Positions 1-12,900 of a DNA stretch of 64,000 nucleotides are shown here, in pieces; the stretch's first letter is position 1, and the number at the start of each line of letters is the position of its first letter. The DNA is taken from the NCBI GenBank assembly GCA_030847615.1, contig JAUMIR010000001.1:380290687-380354686 (forward strand), in the 5' to 3' direction. The position numbers were made by a program, and so were the translations under genes. The notes under the pieces were generated by a model. It saw only the letters and a program-made list of their open reading frames with translations. It did no database searches and was not told the DNA's origin. This DNA comes from Gambelia wislizenii (taxonomy: Eukaryota; Chordata; Lepidosauria; Squamata; Crotaphytidae).

Positions 1-1976
1 CCCCTGTTGTAAGGATTTTTATTATTTCTTATTCTGTGGGCCTCATGATGATGAACTACAGCTATGATTTACCTTGATCTGGTGGTGTGTGTGCATGCGT
101 TGAACATTCGAAGGTCTACCAGTTTCCCCACCCTGATACAACTGTTTATGATAATCAAATGAGCACTTCTCCAAATTTAAATGCATATTCTTGACATCTG
201 AAATAGAATAGGAGGGGGCCTTCTCTATTATGGCTTCCTATAGAATAGCCTCCCCTGACAGAATTGGCCTAGGGTCTACAGTAGTATCTTTCCAGTGCCA
301 AAGGAAGTCCTTTCTTCCCCATGCACTTTTCATTTCCAAGAACTTAATGGGTTCTTTAAATTTTTAATCTTGCACTTATTGCATGCCTGGACCACTACTA
401 TGAGTAGTGTTGCTACAGTTGTAACCAATTGATGCTACTTTAATTGTCATGGCTCCATGATGCTATGGAATCTAGGGAATTCTAGTCTGGGGAGGTGCTC
501 AGCAGATATTTGGAAGCTTCTAGAGCTCTACTGCACTTCAGCAGTAGCCCCCTCCCCCCACTGCACTTGGGTATGACCCTTGAACTGCAGCACTAGAGCT
601 CTCCTAATACCTTTTGAAATCACAAAACCCAGGATTCTGTATGGCAGAGGAACAGCCAGCACAGAACAGAGGGGTGCCAGATTTCAAATTCTCCAGCTTG
701 TAAACAGTGGCCTAAATCCTGTTGGTCATCCCCACTAGAATAGTCCCATTGAATCAGTTGTTGAATAGTGAGACAAGACATACATTCCACTGATTCAGTA
801 TATCTACTGCCAGCAGGTTTTGGGCCATTGCTTCCTAAGCTCATATTGAAAGGTGCCTGCTCATATTGAAAGGTTAATGTGAAGAAAATGCACTTGAAGG
901 ATGTTCTGGGGCACAATTCTAGTTCTTACTATCTCATCCAGTCAAGGATGTTTTAGAACAAGCACCAGGGTTTCACCTTGTAGCACTGGGTAGAGTAACT
1001 GATTGTCATTATGTACGTGGTTTAACATGAGAAGCTATCTAGTAGGAGTTATTGATCCTTGAATAATGGGCTGGCTGTGATTATTGATTGATAATGTGCT
1101 GTGCGTTGTCATTAGTAGCAGTTCTTATGGGCTATGCAGTGTTGGTTTTGCACTAATAGAGAATGCTCATGCCTATACCAGGTGGGACACGTTCAGGTTT
1201 CTCAGATCTTCTACCCAATGCAGGCTCCCTGTTTGTGTTATTCCAATATTGTTCTGGAGGATCGTCCAACACCCAGAAGTCACTGTGGGATCTGGGTGCT
1301 TATTATAGATTTTAGAGTGTTTTGAGGGAGAAGCTTTTAAAAACAGTCCCACTAGTGGAAAACGATCATTAGAGATTGCTTCCCTTGGAAGAGATGTTAG
1401 TTCACATCTGGAGCCTCATATACCCCTGCACACACACACACCAAAACCCCCCAGTGTTGGAGTAGTTTGGAGTGTCATTTGTGCACTCATTTAGTGTAGA
1501 ACCAGTTATATAAAGTTTGTTAAAATGAGAACAGTGCTTGCACTTGAAATTACCTTCTGTTATTGGTGGTATCACTTGAACACATCTCAGATAGAGATAA
1601 TCAGGAATGCTTGTATGTTAGGGGACCAATACATTCCAAGGCAAATAAAGCCTTTGCAGAAAATCAATGTATACGAACAAAAAAATAAATAAAATATTTG
1701 TGTGCACTGAGGACAGGTGCATACAGTCCCAACCAGGATGGTAAGTGGGATAGATTGGTCTCACTAAATACTACTTCCCCAACTCACCCTGGATGTTCTA
1801 CTGCAGCGTTCAGCATCATCCTTTCTGTGCGTTTGTGTGTGTTTCCCCAATGTTTCAGAGCTTGTTCCAAAACCCTTCCACATGCCAAAACAGTTCCCTT
1901 CTATTCAACCAATCTAAATATTCTTGTCAGTTATTCAGTGTTGCCTAGTACAGTAGATTCTTTGTGGTGTTACCAA

Positions 1977-1977
1977 T

Positions 1978-2009
<32 letters not shown>

Positions 2010-2084
2010 TTTAAAATAATTGCTATGTTTTCTGTTCTCTTGAAGAGTTTGTAATTGTTTCTCCCTTCCCTATGCCATCTGTCT

Positions 2085-2116
<32 letters not shown>
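1977..2116. repeat. (CA)n at 1977-2002 and (TA)n at 2087-2116
   Basis: Two simple repeats about 85 bp apart: roughly 13 CA units and roughly 15 TA units. Confidence 0.95.
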
Positions 2117-2410
2117 CTTAAATCAATATGAGAATGTAACAGCTTTTAAATGTGTTACTTAATTTTCATGGCCTGTTGGCTCTGTGATGTTCACTGACAA
2201 AAGTGCCTTTTTACAATGCTCCTCCTAAACAGTTCTGTTACTGTGAAAGAGCTGTTTCTTTTGCACTCAAACAGATGCTGCATTCCAGTCATGAATGAAG
2301 TGGTTCCTGTGTGAGACATAAAGTACTGTGGGGATTTATTTAAAAGTGCTCTTTTGAGCTGTATGTAAAACCTTTTTCCTGGAGCTCAGTTCATAAAATG
2401 GTGTTTCCAA

Positions 2411-2411
<1 letters not shown>

Positions 2412-2471
<60 letters not shown>
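2412..2471 (+). repeat. Compound (GT)n(GA)n microsatellite
   Basis: About 11 GT units run directly into about 18 GA units, an uninterrupted compound repeat of 60 bp. Confidence 0.97.
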
Positions 2472-2475
<4 letters not shown>

Positions 2476-2752
2476 CATCTGCTGAAAATAATTAAATATG
2501 GCTTTCACACATACCTATTTGGGATTCTTGAGGGACCCCTACATTTTCTTTTGCTTACTTGAATTGAATACATATTTATTGGAAAACTGCAAGGGGCTTA
2601 TAGAGCCATCTGCTTGAGGAAACAATGTGACCTGGTTGAATTAAATTGTACATTTATGACAAATAAAGAAATGTGAAAGTCAAAGAAGGAAATGATTTGT
2701 GATCTGAGTTCCAGTCGGTGCGCATTTTATCTGTCTGGTACTTTATCCTGCA

Positions 2753-2870
2753 GTGGGTGGGAATCGTGCAACCAATTATGTTGGATAGCAACTCCAGGCA
2801 TTGATTATGCTGGCCAGGGCTGTTGGGGCTTGCTGTTTAACAACACCTAGAGGGCCACACAGTTTCTACA
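2753..2870. mobile_element. Diverged foldback hAT-like element
   Basis: The left arm (gtgggtgggaatcgtgcaac) and the right arm (acctagagggccacacag) are decayed versions of the same inverted arms seen more clearly at 15218 and 48549. No target duplication is visible. Family placement is by resemblance only. Confidence 0.4.
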
Positions 2871-3343
2871 ATAAGGCATTCTCTCCCTCTACCTGTGCCA
2901 GCATTGTGCACCTAGTATGGAATGCTTGGGTTTGGCCAACAGAGGTAGCCAAAACAATCACTTTTTCAAAACTCTACTGGACTCTCCAGTTGTTCAGTCT
3001 TGTTTCAAAATAGTGCCAAATTTGTTTTTTCCAATGTTTGGTAAAATATTCCCCATTAATTGCAGCTTTTGAAGCATAGTGTTACAGCAGCCTCAACAAA
3101 AGTCTGTTTAGCACAAACAAATTGTTGGCAGAGGGGTTGGTGGGAAAAGCTAGCAAACAATAGGTCAATATCTGTCATACAACTTTGGTACTTTTATATT
3201 AAACTGGGGTGGGGGGACATTAACAAGGGCATTAATAGGAAACTTCTGATCATGAGTTACAGTGCATTCATATGGTCCAGAGAGCTTGATAATTGTGTTC
3301 CCTGTATGTAATTAGAAACTTGCAATTTTTTGGAGTTGTTGAT

Positions 3344-4218
3344 AATTAGTCCTCCATTTCTACGGGGGTTAGGGGCGCAAGACCCCCCATGAAATTAAAA
3401 AAAATGCAAATAAAAATTTATGCAAAGTTTAGTTCGGGGGGGCACGGATGGAATGCCGTGGAGGAGGAGGAAGGGTGGGAGAGAGGCTCGTGGACCAGGC
3501 CACTGCCGCAGCAACCCAGCCCGCCTAGGCCTCCCAAGCCTCCTCCTCCACCACCACCACTTGCCCCATCACTGCCACCATGCCCCCACCACTGCTGCAA
3601 ATCCCAACAATGCCCCTGCCACCATAACTCTGGGGCATCTGCCTTACCCCCAGGGCCTCCGCCACAGCCATGCTGCAGCCGCCACCACTGTGCCCCTGCC
3701 ACCGAGCACTTGGAGGCTTTGTGGCTCAGATGCTTTGTGGCAAGCGCAGGGGTTTAGTTGGCCGTCAGTTCCCACCCCACAGCCAACACACGGCTTTTCC
3801 CAGCTTTCGTTCGCTGTGGGGTGGGAGCTGATGGCCAAGGAAGGCTGCACATTTTCTGAAAAGCCACACATTTGCATGGAGCCATGGGCAAAGAAGGAAA
3901 GGGGTGGAGAAGCAGTGTCTTCTCCCCCTTCTTTCTTCACCCCCACCCGATTGCCACCACCGCTGCTGGGCCACAGGCAAAGAAGAAGCAAAGTATCTTC
4001 GCCCCCTTCTTTCTTTGCTCCCTCACCTGATCACTGCTGTCGCCAGGACACTAGCAAAGAAGGGGCCAGAAAAGCAAAGTTTCTGCGCCCGCTTTCCTCT
4101 TTGCCCCCCCCCCATGTGATGCCTGCTGCTGCGGGGCCATGGGTGTAGGGGCGGAGAAGCAAATCCATGAATAATCAAATCTGCGAATGTCAAACTTGTG
4201 AAACTGAAGGGACGTCTG
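3344..4218. mobile_element. Tigger-like MITE with a GC-rich expanded core
   Basis: The left end (cctccatttctacggggg) and the right end (gaagggacgtctgtactttc) resemble decayed inverted ends of the family intact at 29395 and 41455. The core is very GC-rich and proline-codon-rich, which creates spurious overlapping reading frames on both strands. From about 3911 to 4161 it holds three imperfect tandem units of about 76-88 bp, each ending in agca. It is not a gene or a promoter by any other sign. Confidence 0.6.
3911..4161. repeat. GC-rich minisatellite, about 3 units of ~80-88 bp
   Basis: Unit starts are near 3911, 3991 and 4077. Each unit contains a C/T-rich tract (cccccttctttctt or variant), then a tgctg-type stretch, then a purine-rich caaagaag stretch. 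Units are clearly related but differ by indels. Confidence 0.65.
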
Positions 4219-5552
4219 TACTTTCTAAGTTGATAATTTGTGGTAACAATTTCTATTTAAGTAGTAATCGTATTCTGTCAGCAAAGATGATACTGGCAAG
4301 GCCCGTACAAACTCCATTCCTCACATCAATACTTGTGTTTTCTACCACTTATAAATATATCTGCTAATCTAAGATTTGGTTTATTTTGTGAGAGAAATCT
4401 TAAATCAAAGGGTTTAAGTTGATAGTGGCTGTATAACATCTACCATAGTGTTGGGGGAGGGCAAGAGTAACATCATGAGGCATTAAGAGTTGAAAAATTG
4501 GCATATTATTTTCTTAAAATAATAATGAATAGCATAGATACATAGAAAGTTAGAATTTAATTGTGGTGGAGTTTGATTCTGGATGTTCCTGTGTTTTAAG
4601 ATTAAAGCTAAGCAAAACAAACTTTTTTATTTTTGAGAAGCACTTCACCCCCACAAATATTTCAGTAGTGTTCTAGCCTCTTGTGATCCTCTTAGTAAAT
4701 CTCTAATACAATTAGTAATGGTGCACATAAGGAAAAATATTCTGCAAAGTTCTGCATGCTGCAAGAGGAAACAAACAAATTGCTTTGCATACCTATCATG
4801 TAAGCACTTGTCTAAGTTTGTTCATGGACTAAAATTGAAATCTGCTTAAAGCTGTTACCTTGGGGACTTTTACATATATTTTGCAGGAAAGTATGACTGT
4901 GGTAGAGCCGAGGCATGTCCCTACTATTCTTGTCAGCAATCCCAGAAGCTCCTCTTGCCTAAGGGATTTTATTTTATCAGGTCTGAATGCATTCATTTAT
5001 ATACTTTGGCTTTTAAAAAATACCTACGCTATGAATGCCTGAATGCTGGGTGGTCGCATAGCTTTTGAAAAGAAAATAACTGGTACTACTAGAGTGGCTG
5101 TAGGAGTATGCTAGAGTTTCTGTACGCATTTCTCATGATTACTGACCAAAGAATTCAGGGATGCTGCAGCTCTGTGAAAACACAGACGACCCATATAGAC
5201 AACCATCTTGGTAGCTTTGGCTGAGAATTAATTTATACATTTGAGAAGCCTGATAACTACTATTTCACCACATGTTATACTTTGTATCTGCTGTGTGGCA
5301 AACTTTTCTTTATCACTTGATAGTATAACATAGATAGAAAAGCTACTCATTGATAAGATGGTTGATATTTCAACTTTATATTTCTGTATCATGTTTTAAA
5401 CCATTTTACACAAAGCATTCCAGATGAACAGCTAGCTTGTTTCTTATTCTTAGTTTGTATGGTGTCCAATTTTCCAAGATATAATAAATACAAGTGGGAT
5501 TTACAGAAAAAATCTTTCAGCGTAGTGTTCTCCTATGCAGAGTTCAAGCCAT
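4219..5552. other. Intron sequence, nothing recognised
   Basis: AT-rich, no long reading frame, no clear repeat. Confidence 0.5.
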
Positions 5553-5556
5553 TCAT

Positions 5557-5800
5557 TTATAATTATCATTTATTTATATAGCGCCTTCACTGTATATGGT
5601 GCTTTACAAATAAAACAACAACAAAACAGTTCCCTGTCCTCAGGCTTGGAATCTAATTAAGACATGACACAAAAGGAAAAGGGAATGGCAGTGTGGGAAG
5701 AGATTACGTTCAGCAGATACTGCTTCTTCTCCTCACCCTCTGAGGCCAGGGCAGTAGCAGTTGGGGTGGAGGGAAGACGTTTCATCTGCTTCTGGGCCTA
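5557..5800 (-). mobile_element. LINE tail, L2-like, antisense
   Basis: The stretch tttatatagcgccttcactg, then a tract reading 'ccctgtcctcaggcttggaatc', resembles the 3' end of L2-type LINEs in reverse orientation (compare the sense tails at 40330 and 42110, which read 'gtgtacattgacagcgct' and 'gtacattaatggtgctat'). Confidence 0.5.
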
Positions 5801-6009
5801 ATGTATTGTATTCTATATTCTCTACTCTCCCATCTTCTATTCCCAGTAGCCAGTCAACATTCCAAGCACATTCTCTTAATAGACTTGATTTTCCTCCATA
5901 GGACTATTTCCTTTTATTTATTTATTTTTAAAAAACCTTCTACAAACCATAATCCTGCTGATGCTATTTTGACTGTATAAGGATTGGCCTTCTGAGAATG
6001 AGTTCACGG

Positions 6010-6125
6010 TTAACTCTAATTAGAATCCCAAATAAAGTAGACCCAGTGAACCACAGGGTTTACATAAGTGTTGTCTTTAATTATTCAAGAATTGATTCAG
6101 TGGGTCTGCTGAAGCTAGACTGGAA
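6010..6125. mobile_element. Foldback MITE (family shared with 13952)
   Basis: Left arm aaagtagacccagtgaa and right arm attcagtgggtctgct are inverted copies. The same arms occur at 13952-14086. Diverged, with no target duplication visible. Confidence 0.45.
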
Positions 6126-6149
6126 GCTGAATTTACACATTAGTGCATA

Positions 6150-6420
6150 CAGACTGAGTATTCCTTATCCTGAACTCCTGAATCCAAAATACTCCAGTAT
6201 CATCCACATGGGTAGCTGAGATAATAATGACACCTTTGCTTTCTGATGGTTCAGTGTACACAGACTGTTTCATGCACACAATTATTTAAAATGTTGTGTA
6301 TAAATGTTTTGTGTTTAGACTTGGGTCTCATCTCCAAGATATGCATATACAAGTATTCCAAAATCCGAAATACGGAACACTTCTGGTCCCAAGCAATTCA
6401 GATAAGGGATACTCAGTCTG
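6150..6420 (-). mobile_element. Tigger-like MITE (family 'TGAGTATCCCTTATC'), copy 1
   Basis: 271 bp with terminal inverted repeats of 21 bp differing at one position (cagactgagtattccttatc against the complement of gataagggatactcagtctg), flanked by TA on both sides (6148-6149 and 6421-6422), as expected for Tc1/mariner-type transposition. The body is the reverse complement of the copies at 12973 and 24394. No transposase is encoded. Confidence 0.88.
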
Positions 6421-6626
6421 TATGTATATGCCTATATGGGTAGTATCTGGTATCTTCTTGAGGCTTATTACAGATACAACTTATAACACATACTAAAAAT
6501 TTGGTAGAAAAAAGTCAATTTTGTGTGATATACTAATTTCTCATTGAAAAGTGTTAAAATAGGTGGGTTTTTAAAAAATACGTAAATTGTTTTTGCCATG
6601 TAACCTTTTCCATTATCATAGTAGGT

Positions 6627-6795
6627 AACTACTTGGATGGGAGACTACCAATGAATACTCTAGGCTATATTTTAGAGGAAGGAATTGGCAAAACCACCTC
6701 TGTGTATTCCTTGACTTAAAAAAAAAAAACCTTGATGAAATCATGGGGTCACCATTTGACAGATTACTTGAAGACACACATGCACATACACAGCT
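6627..6795 (+). mobile_element. 5S-rRNA-derived SINE, 5'-truncated
   Basis: It begins with actacttggatgggagact, the 3' (box C) part of a 5S rRNA gene, followed by a SINE body with ggcaaaaccacctctgtg and a tail aatcatggggtcacca like that of Sauria/BovB. It resembles the 5S-Sauria SINEs reported from squamates. It ends just before LGR4 exon 2. Confidence 0.75.
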
Positions 6796-6890
6796 ACTTC
6801 AGATGTGTCTTCTAGATGTAGCAGCAAGCTTACATGATCAATATATTCTTCTTATACAAGTATTTTTTTCATTTCTTTCCCACTTTTTAG

Positions 6891-6962
6891 GGATATCAGT
6901 ATGAACAATATCACAAGATTACCAGAGGATGCATTCAAGAATTTCCCTTATCTTGAAGAGCT
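6891..6962 (+). CDS. LGR4: LGR4 exon 2 (first full LRR)
   Basis: 72 nt bounded by a pyrimidine-rich acceptor (tttttag) and the donor gtaagt. It encodes [18 protein letters not shown] and on to YLEEL, with the sequon N-I-T. The first base completes a codon begun in exon 1. The LRR pattern LxxNxIxxLPxxAFxxFPxLxxL is clear. The intron that follows is about 20.3 kb, the longest here. Confidence 0.97.
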
Positions 6963-9900
6963 GTAAGTATTAAATTTTAAGATCTTTTTATAGTGTAAGG
7001 AGTGAATGAAGGTTGGCTGAAAAATGCATGTAAAATAAATTGTGTGAGAGTTCACTGTGAACAAAGAAGGCATTGTAGTTACTTGTTAAAAAAAGCTTAT
7101 ATTCGCTTCAAAGTCAAGTTGCCAACCACATAGGATCATTTTTAATGGTAATTATTTTAATTGTGATTGTGTAGTGATGACATAGTCTAATTATGGTCTT
7201 ATCCAAAGAAAACACGGGGACATGCAATTAGAACTGTTTTAAATGGAACTGTGTAGACTGATTTCATAGCTTCTATAAAATTTTGCAGTACTGTGCTTCC
7301 CATTAGCCATGTTTGGGACAGATAGAGCAGTTGAGAGGTCAGGATATTCTGGCAGAGGAAGCAAGGCTTTAAGGAAAAGTGCATTATTTTGAGTAGGAGG
7401 CCTTCTTAAGATATCACCAGGTATCCTGTTTCCTTAATTGTTCTATGCTTGTGAGCGTTTATTCCTCAGGTTTGTGCCCACAGATCTGTCACTGGACACA
7501 TAGCCGAGATTTGAGAATTGTGGGCTGCATATGGACAGAACAGGCCATGCAGGAGCAGAACAAGTTAGAAAATCTTGTGCTTTCTTGTGTTTTCCACTCC
7601 TTGAAATGCAGCTTCCCATCTGTTTTTTTAAAGGCAGAATATAAAATATTGTACACATTCCCAGCCCATCTCTATGTGTCCTACATTTTTATTTTTCCTA
7701 AACCAGGCCTAGCCATCTTAAAAAAAAAAAATCAAATTTAATCGAAGCACTGCTTATTCTTACATTCTTATGTTTAGGTCCTATCAATAAAGGCAGAATA
7801 GTGATTGGGTTTGGTAACCCTTGAAATAAAAAAGCAATAGTATTGGAATGGTAAAACACTAACTCAGGAGTAGAGCCAAGAAATGGAGTCTAGTTGTTTG
7901 GGGAGTGGCTGGGCACAGAGCTGAGCACACACAAGTTGTCACATGCACAGGAGTTAAAACCAGGATAGGCTGGTGTTTCTCAGAAATGGTTGAAAATAAA
8001 AAGTACAGGTATTTTGGCAGTTGGCTGGCAACTCTTGCTGTGTTTTCTGTCCTCCCCCACATCCAAGGCTTCTTTCAGAAATCTTGGCAGTAAATCAGGC
8101 AGAGTTGGAGAGGCAGGTGATTGTCTAGATCAGTGCTTCTTAAGCGATCAGATGTGGGGAACTAGCACCCACCACCACCACTACCACCACTGTGTGCCAG
8201 GGACCAGTATCATATTTGTGCCCATTGTTTCTTTTTTTCCAGATGCTCTCCAGGGACTGGAAACAGATGTTTCAGGGATTAACACCTGTCAATGGACTTC
8301 CTCTTTGCATAACAGTGCTTTCAATAATGTTAGACTTAGTCTCTCATTGGCCCTAGCCTACATAATCAGTAGTGAGAAATTATGGGAATTGCAGTCCAGT
8401 ATCTGGTGGGCCACATTTTCCTTCACCCTCAAGCCAAGCATTTATTCCCAAATGGTGTGCCATACACACAGCAGAGCTCAGAAAACTTACTTTTTTTGGA
8501 ATACAGTTCCCACAGTACCCTAGATAGCATGGCCACTGACTGTGCTATCTGGGAAATGCTGGGAGCTATAATCCACAAAACTAACATTTCTTTGAGAGCA
8601 CCAGGAGCCTTGTAAATTAACCAACAGATTGGATCAACCAAATTTTTACTAGCTCACCTTCTTACACATATCTCTGTCAACAATTTTGTAATTTATTGGC
8701 CTTAACAGGATGTAAGGGAAACGTTTTGCAAAAATTTTCCATTCTGATTAACCAGAAGTGTTTTCTGTTCATCACATACGACTGTGTAAATGCTAGATTA
8801 CCATTCAAAGTTAGTACTAACTGATGCTCTAGTGATAATACTGAGTTGAGCATAAAGGGAAGTAACTGTAATTTTTAAAAAATGTTTGTATAGGCATAAC
8901 ATTCCAGTAAGACAGACGTGAGATGTGGATATGCTTGTAGAAGTCTTTTGTAAATAACACAACAAGGTGGTTCAGAATAATGGACAATACTGTAATATAT
9001 GCTTTCAGTACAAACATCATAAATCTGGGTTGCAGCTGCTCCTGATTAATTGTCAGAAGTTTTGTTTTTTTAAAAAAACAGAACCCACAAGGAACTGAAT
9101 TGGGTACTCTTCATATGAGAATGAGGTTCCTGATTCAAATGTAGCTTTTGGTTGTTTGTTTTTATCCTGCCTGTATCCCAGGGCAGAGCCTAAGGGTGCA
9201 TACAACTTGAGTTAAAACACAATACAACTCAAACCAATCACTTACAGACAGCCCCTACTTATCCAACAGGTTAGGGCAGTGTTTCTCAACCAGGGTTCCC
9301 TGGAACCCTATGGTTCCCTGAAGGGTCACTAGGGGTACCCTGAAATATGTTAATTTAAAATGTTTTTCTAGCTGTAGATGTAATAATTTTTAGGCAGGGG
9401 TTCCCTGAGACGTGAAAATTATTTCAAGAGTTCCTCCAGGGTAGAAAGGTTGAAAAAGGCTAGGTTAGGGACTGCAGCAGTGTCAGAAACTGGAATTGGT
9501 TGAAAAGCAGAACCCATGTAGGAAAAAAGGGAATTACGGTGGCTTGCTTGGGACTGCACAGGTTGCAAAGTCTCTCAGGTGGCTTGGTGACTTTTCTCCC
9601 CTCTCACCCCACTTTGCAAGCAGCATTCATGTGCATGGTCAGTCCCAAGGAAGGCTCTGTAGGCAAGAATTGTTGAAAGAGCGGATTCCTCATAGAATGA
9701 ATGGAACTTGGCCTTAATTTGCAAGCATCGAAAAATCAAGTCATCAGATAATGAGTTGTCAAAAGGCAGGGGCTTACTGTATAACACTGAAGAAAAATCT
9801 AAAAAATAAGTCGTCAGATCAAAACCAAAAACTGGATTAAAACAATTTAAAGTATTTAAAATATAACATAAAAGAGGGAAAAAGTAAAGCCCCCTCCATT

Positions 9901-12900
9901 AGAAACCCTTCTACAATAACCAATTTATAGCCAGAAGTCTGTCTAACTAAAAAGGACTTTGCCAGCCAGCAGAAGGAGAGCAGAAAGAAGCCAGTCATCT
10001 TTCTTGTGGAAAGTAGTTCCACAGCCTGGAGGAAGCCACAAAGAAGGCTGTCTCTCATATCCTCATCAAATGTTGCTATGAGGTGATGGGACTAAGAGAA
10101 GGCCTTACCCAGAGATCTCAAAACTTGGCAAAGCTCATATTGGGAGATAGCATCCTTTCAGATAATACACCCATATAGGGCTTTGTAGGTCATAACTAGC
10201 ATTTTGAATTGGGTCCAGAAACAGATTATAACTAGTCAAGTGGTCATAACAATTACCTGAGATCATGCTCATTAGATACATGGCTATATGCAAATTCCTT
10301 CTGCCTGGAAAAGTTGTGATATGCTGAAATATATTTGTGAAGTACTATCGATATTCAAAGAGCCATGTAGAATCAAAGATTCATAGAATCATAGAGTTGG
10401 AAGAGACCACAAGGGCCATCTAGTCCAACCCCCTGCCATGCAGGAATACATAATCAAAGCACTCCCAACAGATGGTCATCCAGCCTCTGTTTAAAAACTT
10501 CCAAAGAAGACTCCACCACACTCTGAGGCAGTGCATTCCACTGTCAAACTACCCCTCCTAATTTGGTGTCATCTGCAAACTTGATAAGAAAATTTATAAA
10601 CATGGTACTTTGGAAATGTGTATTTGCAAAGTTAATAAATTGTAATATTTTAATTTCAGTAATACAGGAAACAAGTCCAATATTCTCATGGCTCAGTAAC
10701 AAGTATGCTTATATGTTTTATGCTATATATAAATATTATTTCAATATAAATATTTTTGTTTAGTATATCTGCTCCTTCTTCCTCCTGATTTATTCAATAT
10801 ACTTTAAATAAATACCTTTTCTAATGCTGCTCACCTTTCACCTTCCTCCATAAGAAATGAACCAATAAAACCAAGGTAGGTGGGTGTTAAGCTTTGTCTG
10901 ATTTCTATAAATTTAGGGTGTGTCAGGAGGAAAGGAGACAAAGGGGAAAACCTTTACTCACTATGCACTGGAATTTTACTGCACAATACCCAAAATAGCT
11001 TACTGAAAAGGTAATGACAGTGCTTTAGACTATTTTTTAAAAGAGAAATTGCCTATGGGCGTTAGAATTTGATTTTTTTCCTTGCATTTTTGTTGCAATT
11101 TTCTGCTGTGTTTTGTACTTTTGCTATCCAAATCAAAAGGTGGGGGAGCAGAGATTAGAACTGAATCATTACTTTGATCTTATCTGTAACATTAATGGGG
11201 GGTGGGTAACATAGGGCAACAAAGTGTTTTTTTTTTAAGGAATGACTATCAGTGCCCTTCACTTTAATGTAATGAGTAACAGTTATTCATTACCACTAAA
11301 ATGTCGCAAAAAATCAATTTGTTTAAAAAAGATAATTAAAGTAACTGAAAGTAATGTTACTAATGTGTCATGAACATAACAACAATAGGCAACAAGTATC
11401 AAATTACCATTAAAAATAACATTTCAAGCTCAGAGAAAAAGAGATTATACAACATGCTTATTTTAGTATGCATAATGTCTAGCTTAAAAAGCAGTGGACA
11501 GAGAAACAAAAACAAAAACGTTGCTTTCTTACACAAAGCAAATGCCAGGCCAAAATCTGGTTGTTTGTCCCAACTGGATTGTGTATGTATGTGCCTTCAA
11601 GTTGCCTCTTAACTTGATTATGCTAACCCCATGAATTTCATAGGGTTTTCTTTGGCAAGGAATACACAGAGGTGGTTTTGCCAGTTACCTCCTTTGGAAT
11701 ATAGCCTACAGTACCTCTTATCCATTGGCAGTCTCCCATCTGAATACTAACCAGGGCTGACCCTGCATAGCTTCCAAGGTCAGACGAGATCTGGTGCCTT
11801 TGAGGTATTTAGAACTCCCAACAGGATTAGGCCCACTGAGTTATAGGAACTTGTTAAATCAACATTTAAGCAAGTTCATTTGATTCTGTGGGGAAATTCA
11901 CTGAACTAGGACTAGCAATTGCATTTGGGCCCAGGTACACAGCTGTGTGATGAATGTCATTGTATACTTTAATTACTAGGTAGCACAACTTACTGTATCT
12001 AGGTGGAGGTGCATGTCCTGTTCTGTTCTTACTGGAGAGAGTAAAAAATAAAAATAAAAACCTTGGTTGGCTTCCTGACTGGTCTGTCCTCCGAGCTTTC
12101 TGTGACATCATCTTTTCTTCCCACTGAGCCATGTTTTTTCCAGCGTGGGAATTGGGAGGGGAGAATCTGAAATCCCCAGAAGCAAAGAAACTAAAAAAAA
12201 AAAACCAGCCTTACCAACTTACTCAGTCCAAACTGCCTCTGAGACAAAATGGCTCCTCCCAAGGACAATAGCCTCAAGGAAAGCAACACAAATAACAGTC
12301 ATATTTCTGGTAAATATTTTCTGATCTTTGATGCAACACAGAGCTGGATTAGCTGTCAAACTGCTTACACCCTCTTATTATTTATAAGATGCATTTTTAT
12401 GAGTAAAAGTTGCAGTGTGAAATGTTAATTCCAGTATTGCTCTAGTTGTGCTTCTGCCTAGGAAAAGGGTATTTTCTCTTTCCCTCAGCATAGCCTGAAA
12501 GTCAACTCCAGAGGGTTTCCTAGTGCTCCAAAGTAGGTTTTGCAGGTTTGGGAACTGTCCCTTTTCAGTTCCACTGATGAAACTGTTTCTGGCGTAATGG
12601 CACTGTTGGCATTTAAGTCATAACGTTCACATTCAGCACTCTGTAGAATAGTGCAGAACGCAAGTAGCCAGTGGGTGAAAGCAATATAATCATTTGGGAG
12701 TGTTTGTCTATAAAACAGGCAAATTTTACTTGATTCTGTTTCATAAAGCTGGCACCATCTGTAATATTTCCTGGGGCAAAGTTTATAAACATGGTACTGC
12801 AGCAGACTAGACGTTTCTTATTACTAAGGCATTCAAAAGATAGTAGGTTCTGTGCTAGCTTCCCGTTGAACTGTCTCCTTCCATATACCTGTTCAGAGAC

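Larger units (their letters stand above)
1..2752. other. Presumed LGR4 intron 1, no gene seen
   Basis: AT-rich with many stops in all frames. Apart from the microsatellites listed separately I recognise nothing. No LRR N-cap or signal-peptide exon of LGR4 could be found here, so exon 1 is expected upstream of the window. Confidence 0.6.

Noticed and set aside
3389..4148. Overlapping proline/serine-rich open frames up to 242 codons
   Set aside because: They occur in several frames on both strands, follow tandem GC-rich units, and sit inside a Tigger-like element; no domain or splice context.
1..6890. LGR4 exon 1 or promoter within the window
   Set aside because: No signal peptide or LRR N-cap (CxCxxxxxVDC-like) followed by a donor of the right phase was found; the only GC-rich stretch belongs to a MITE.
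11727..11805. A genuine 5S rRNA gene on the minus strand
   Set aside because: Only part of 5S, with substitutions, fused to a SINE body and BovB-like tail.
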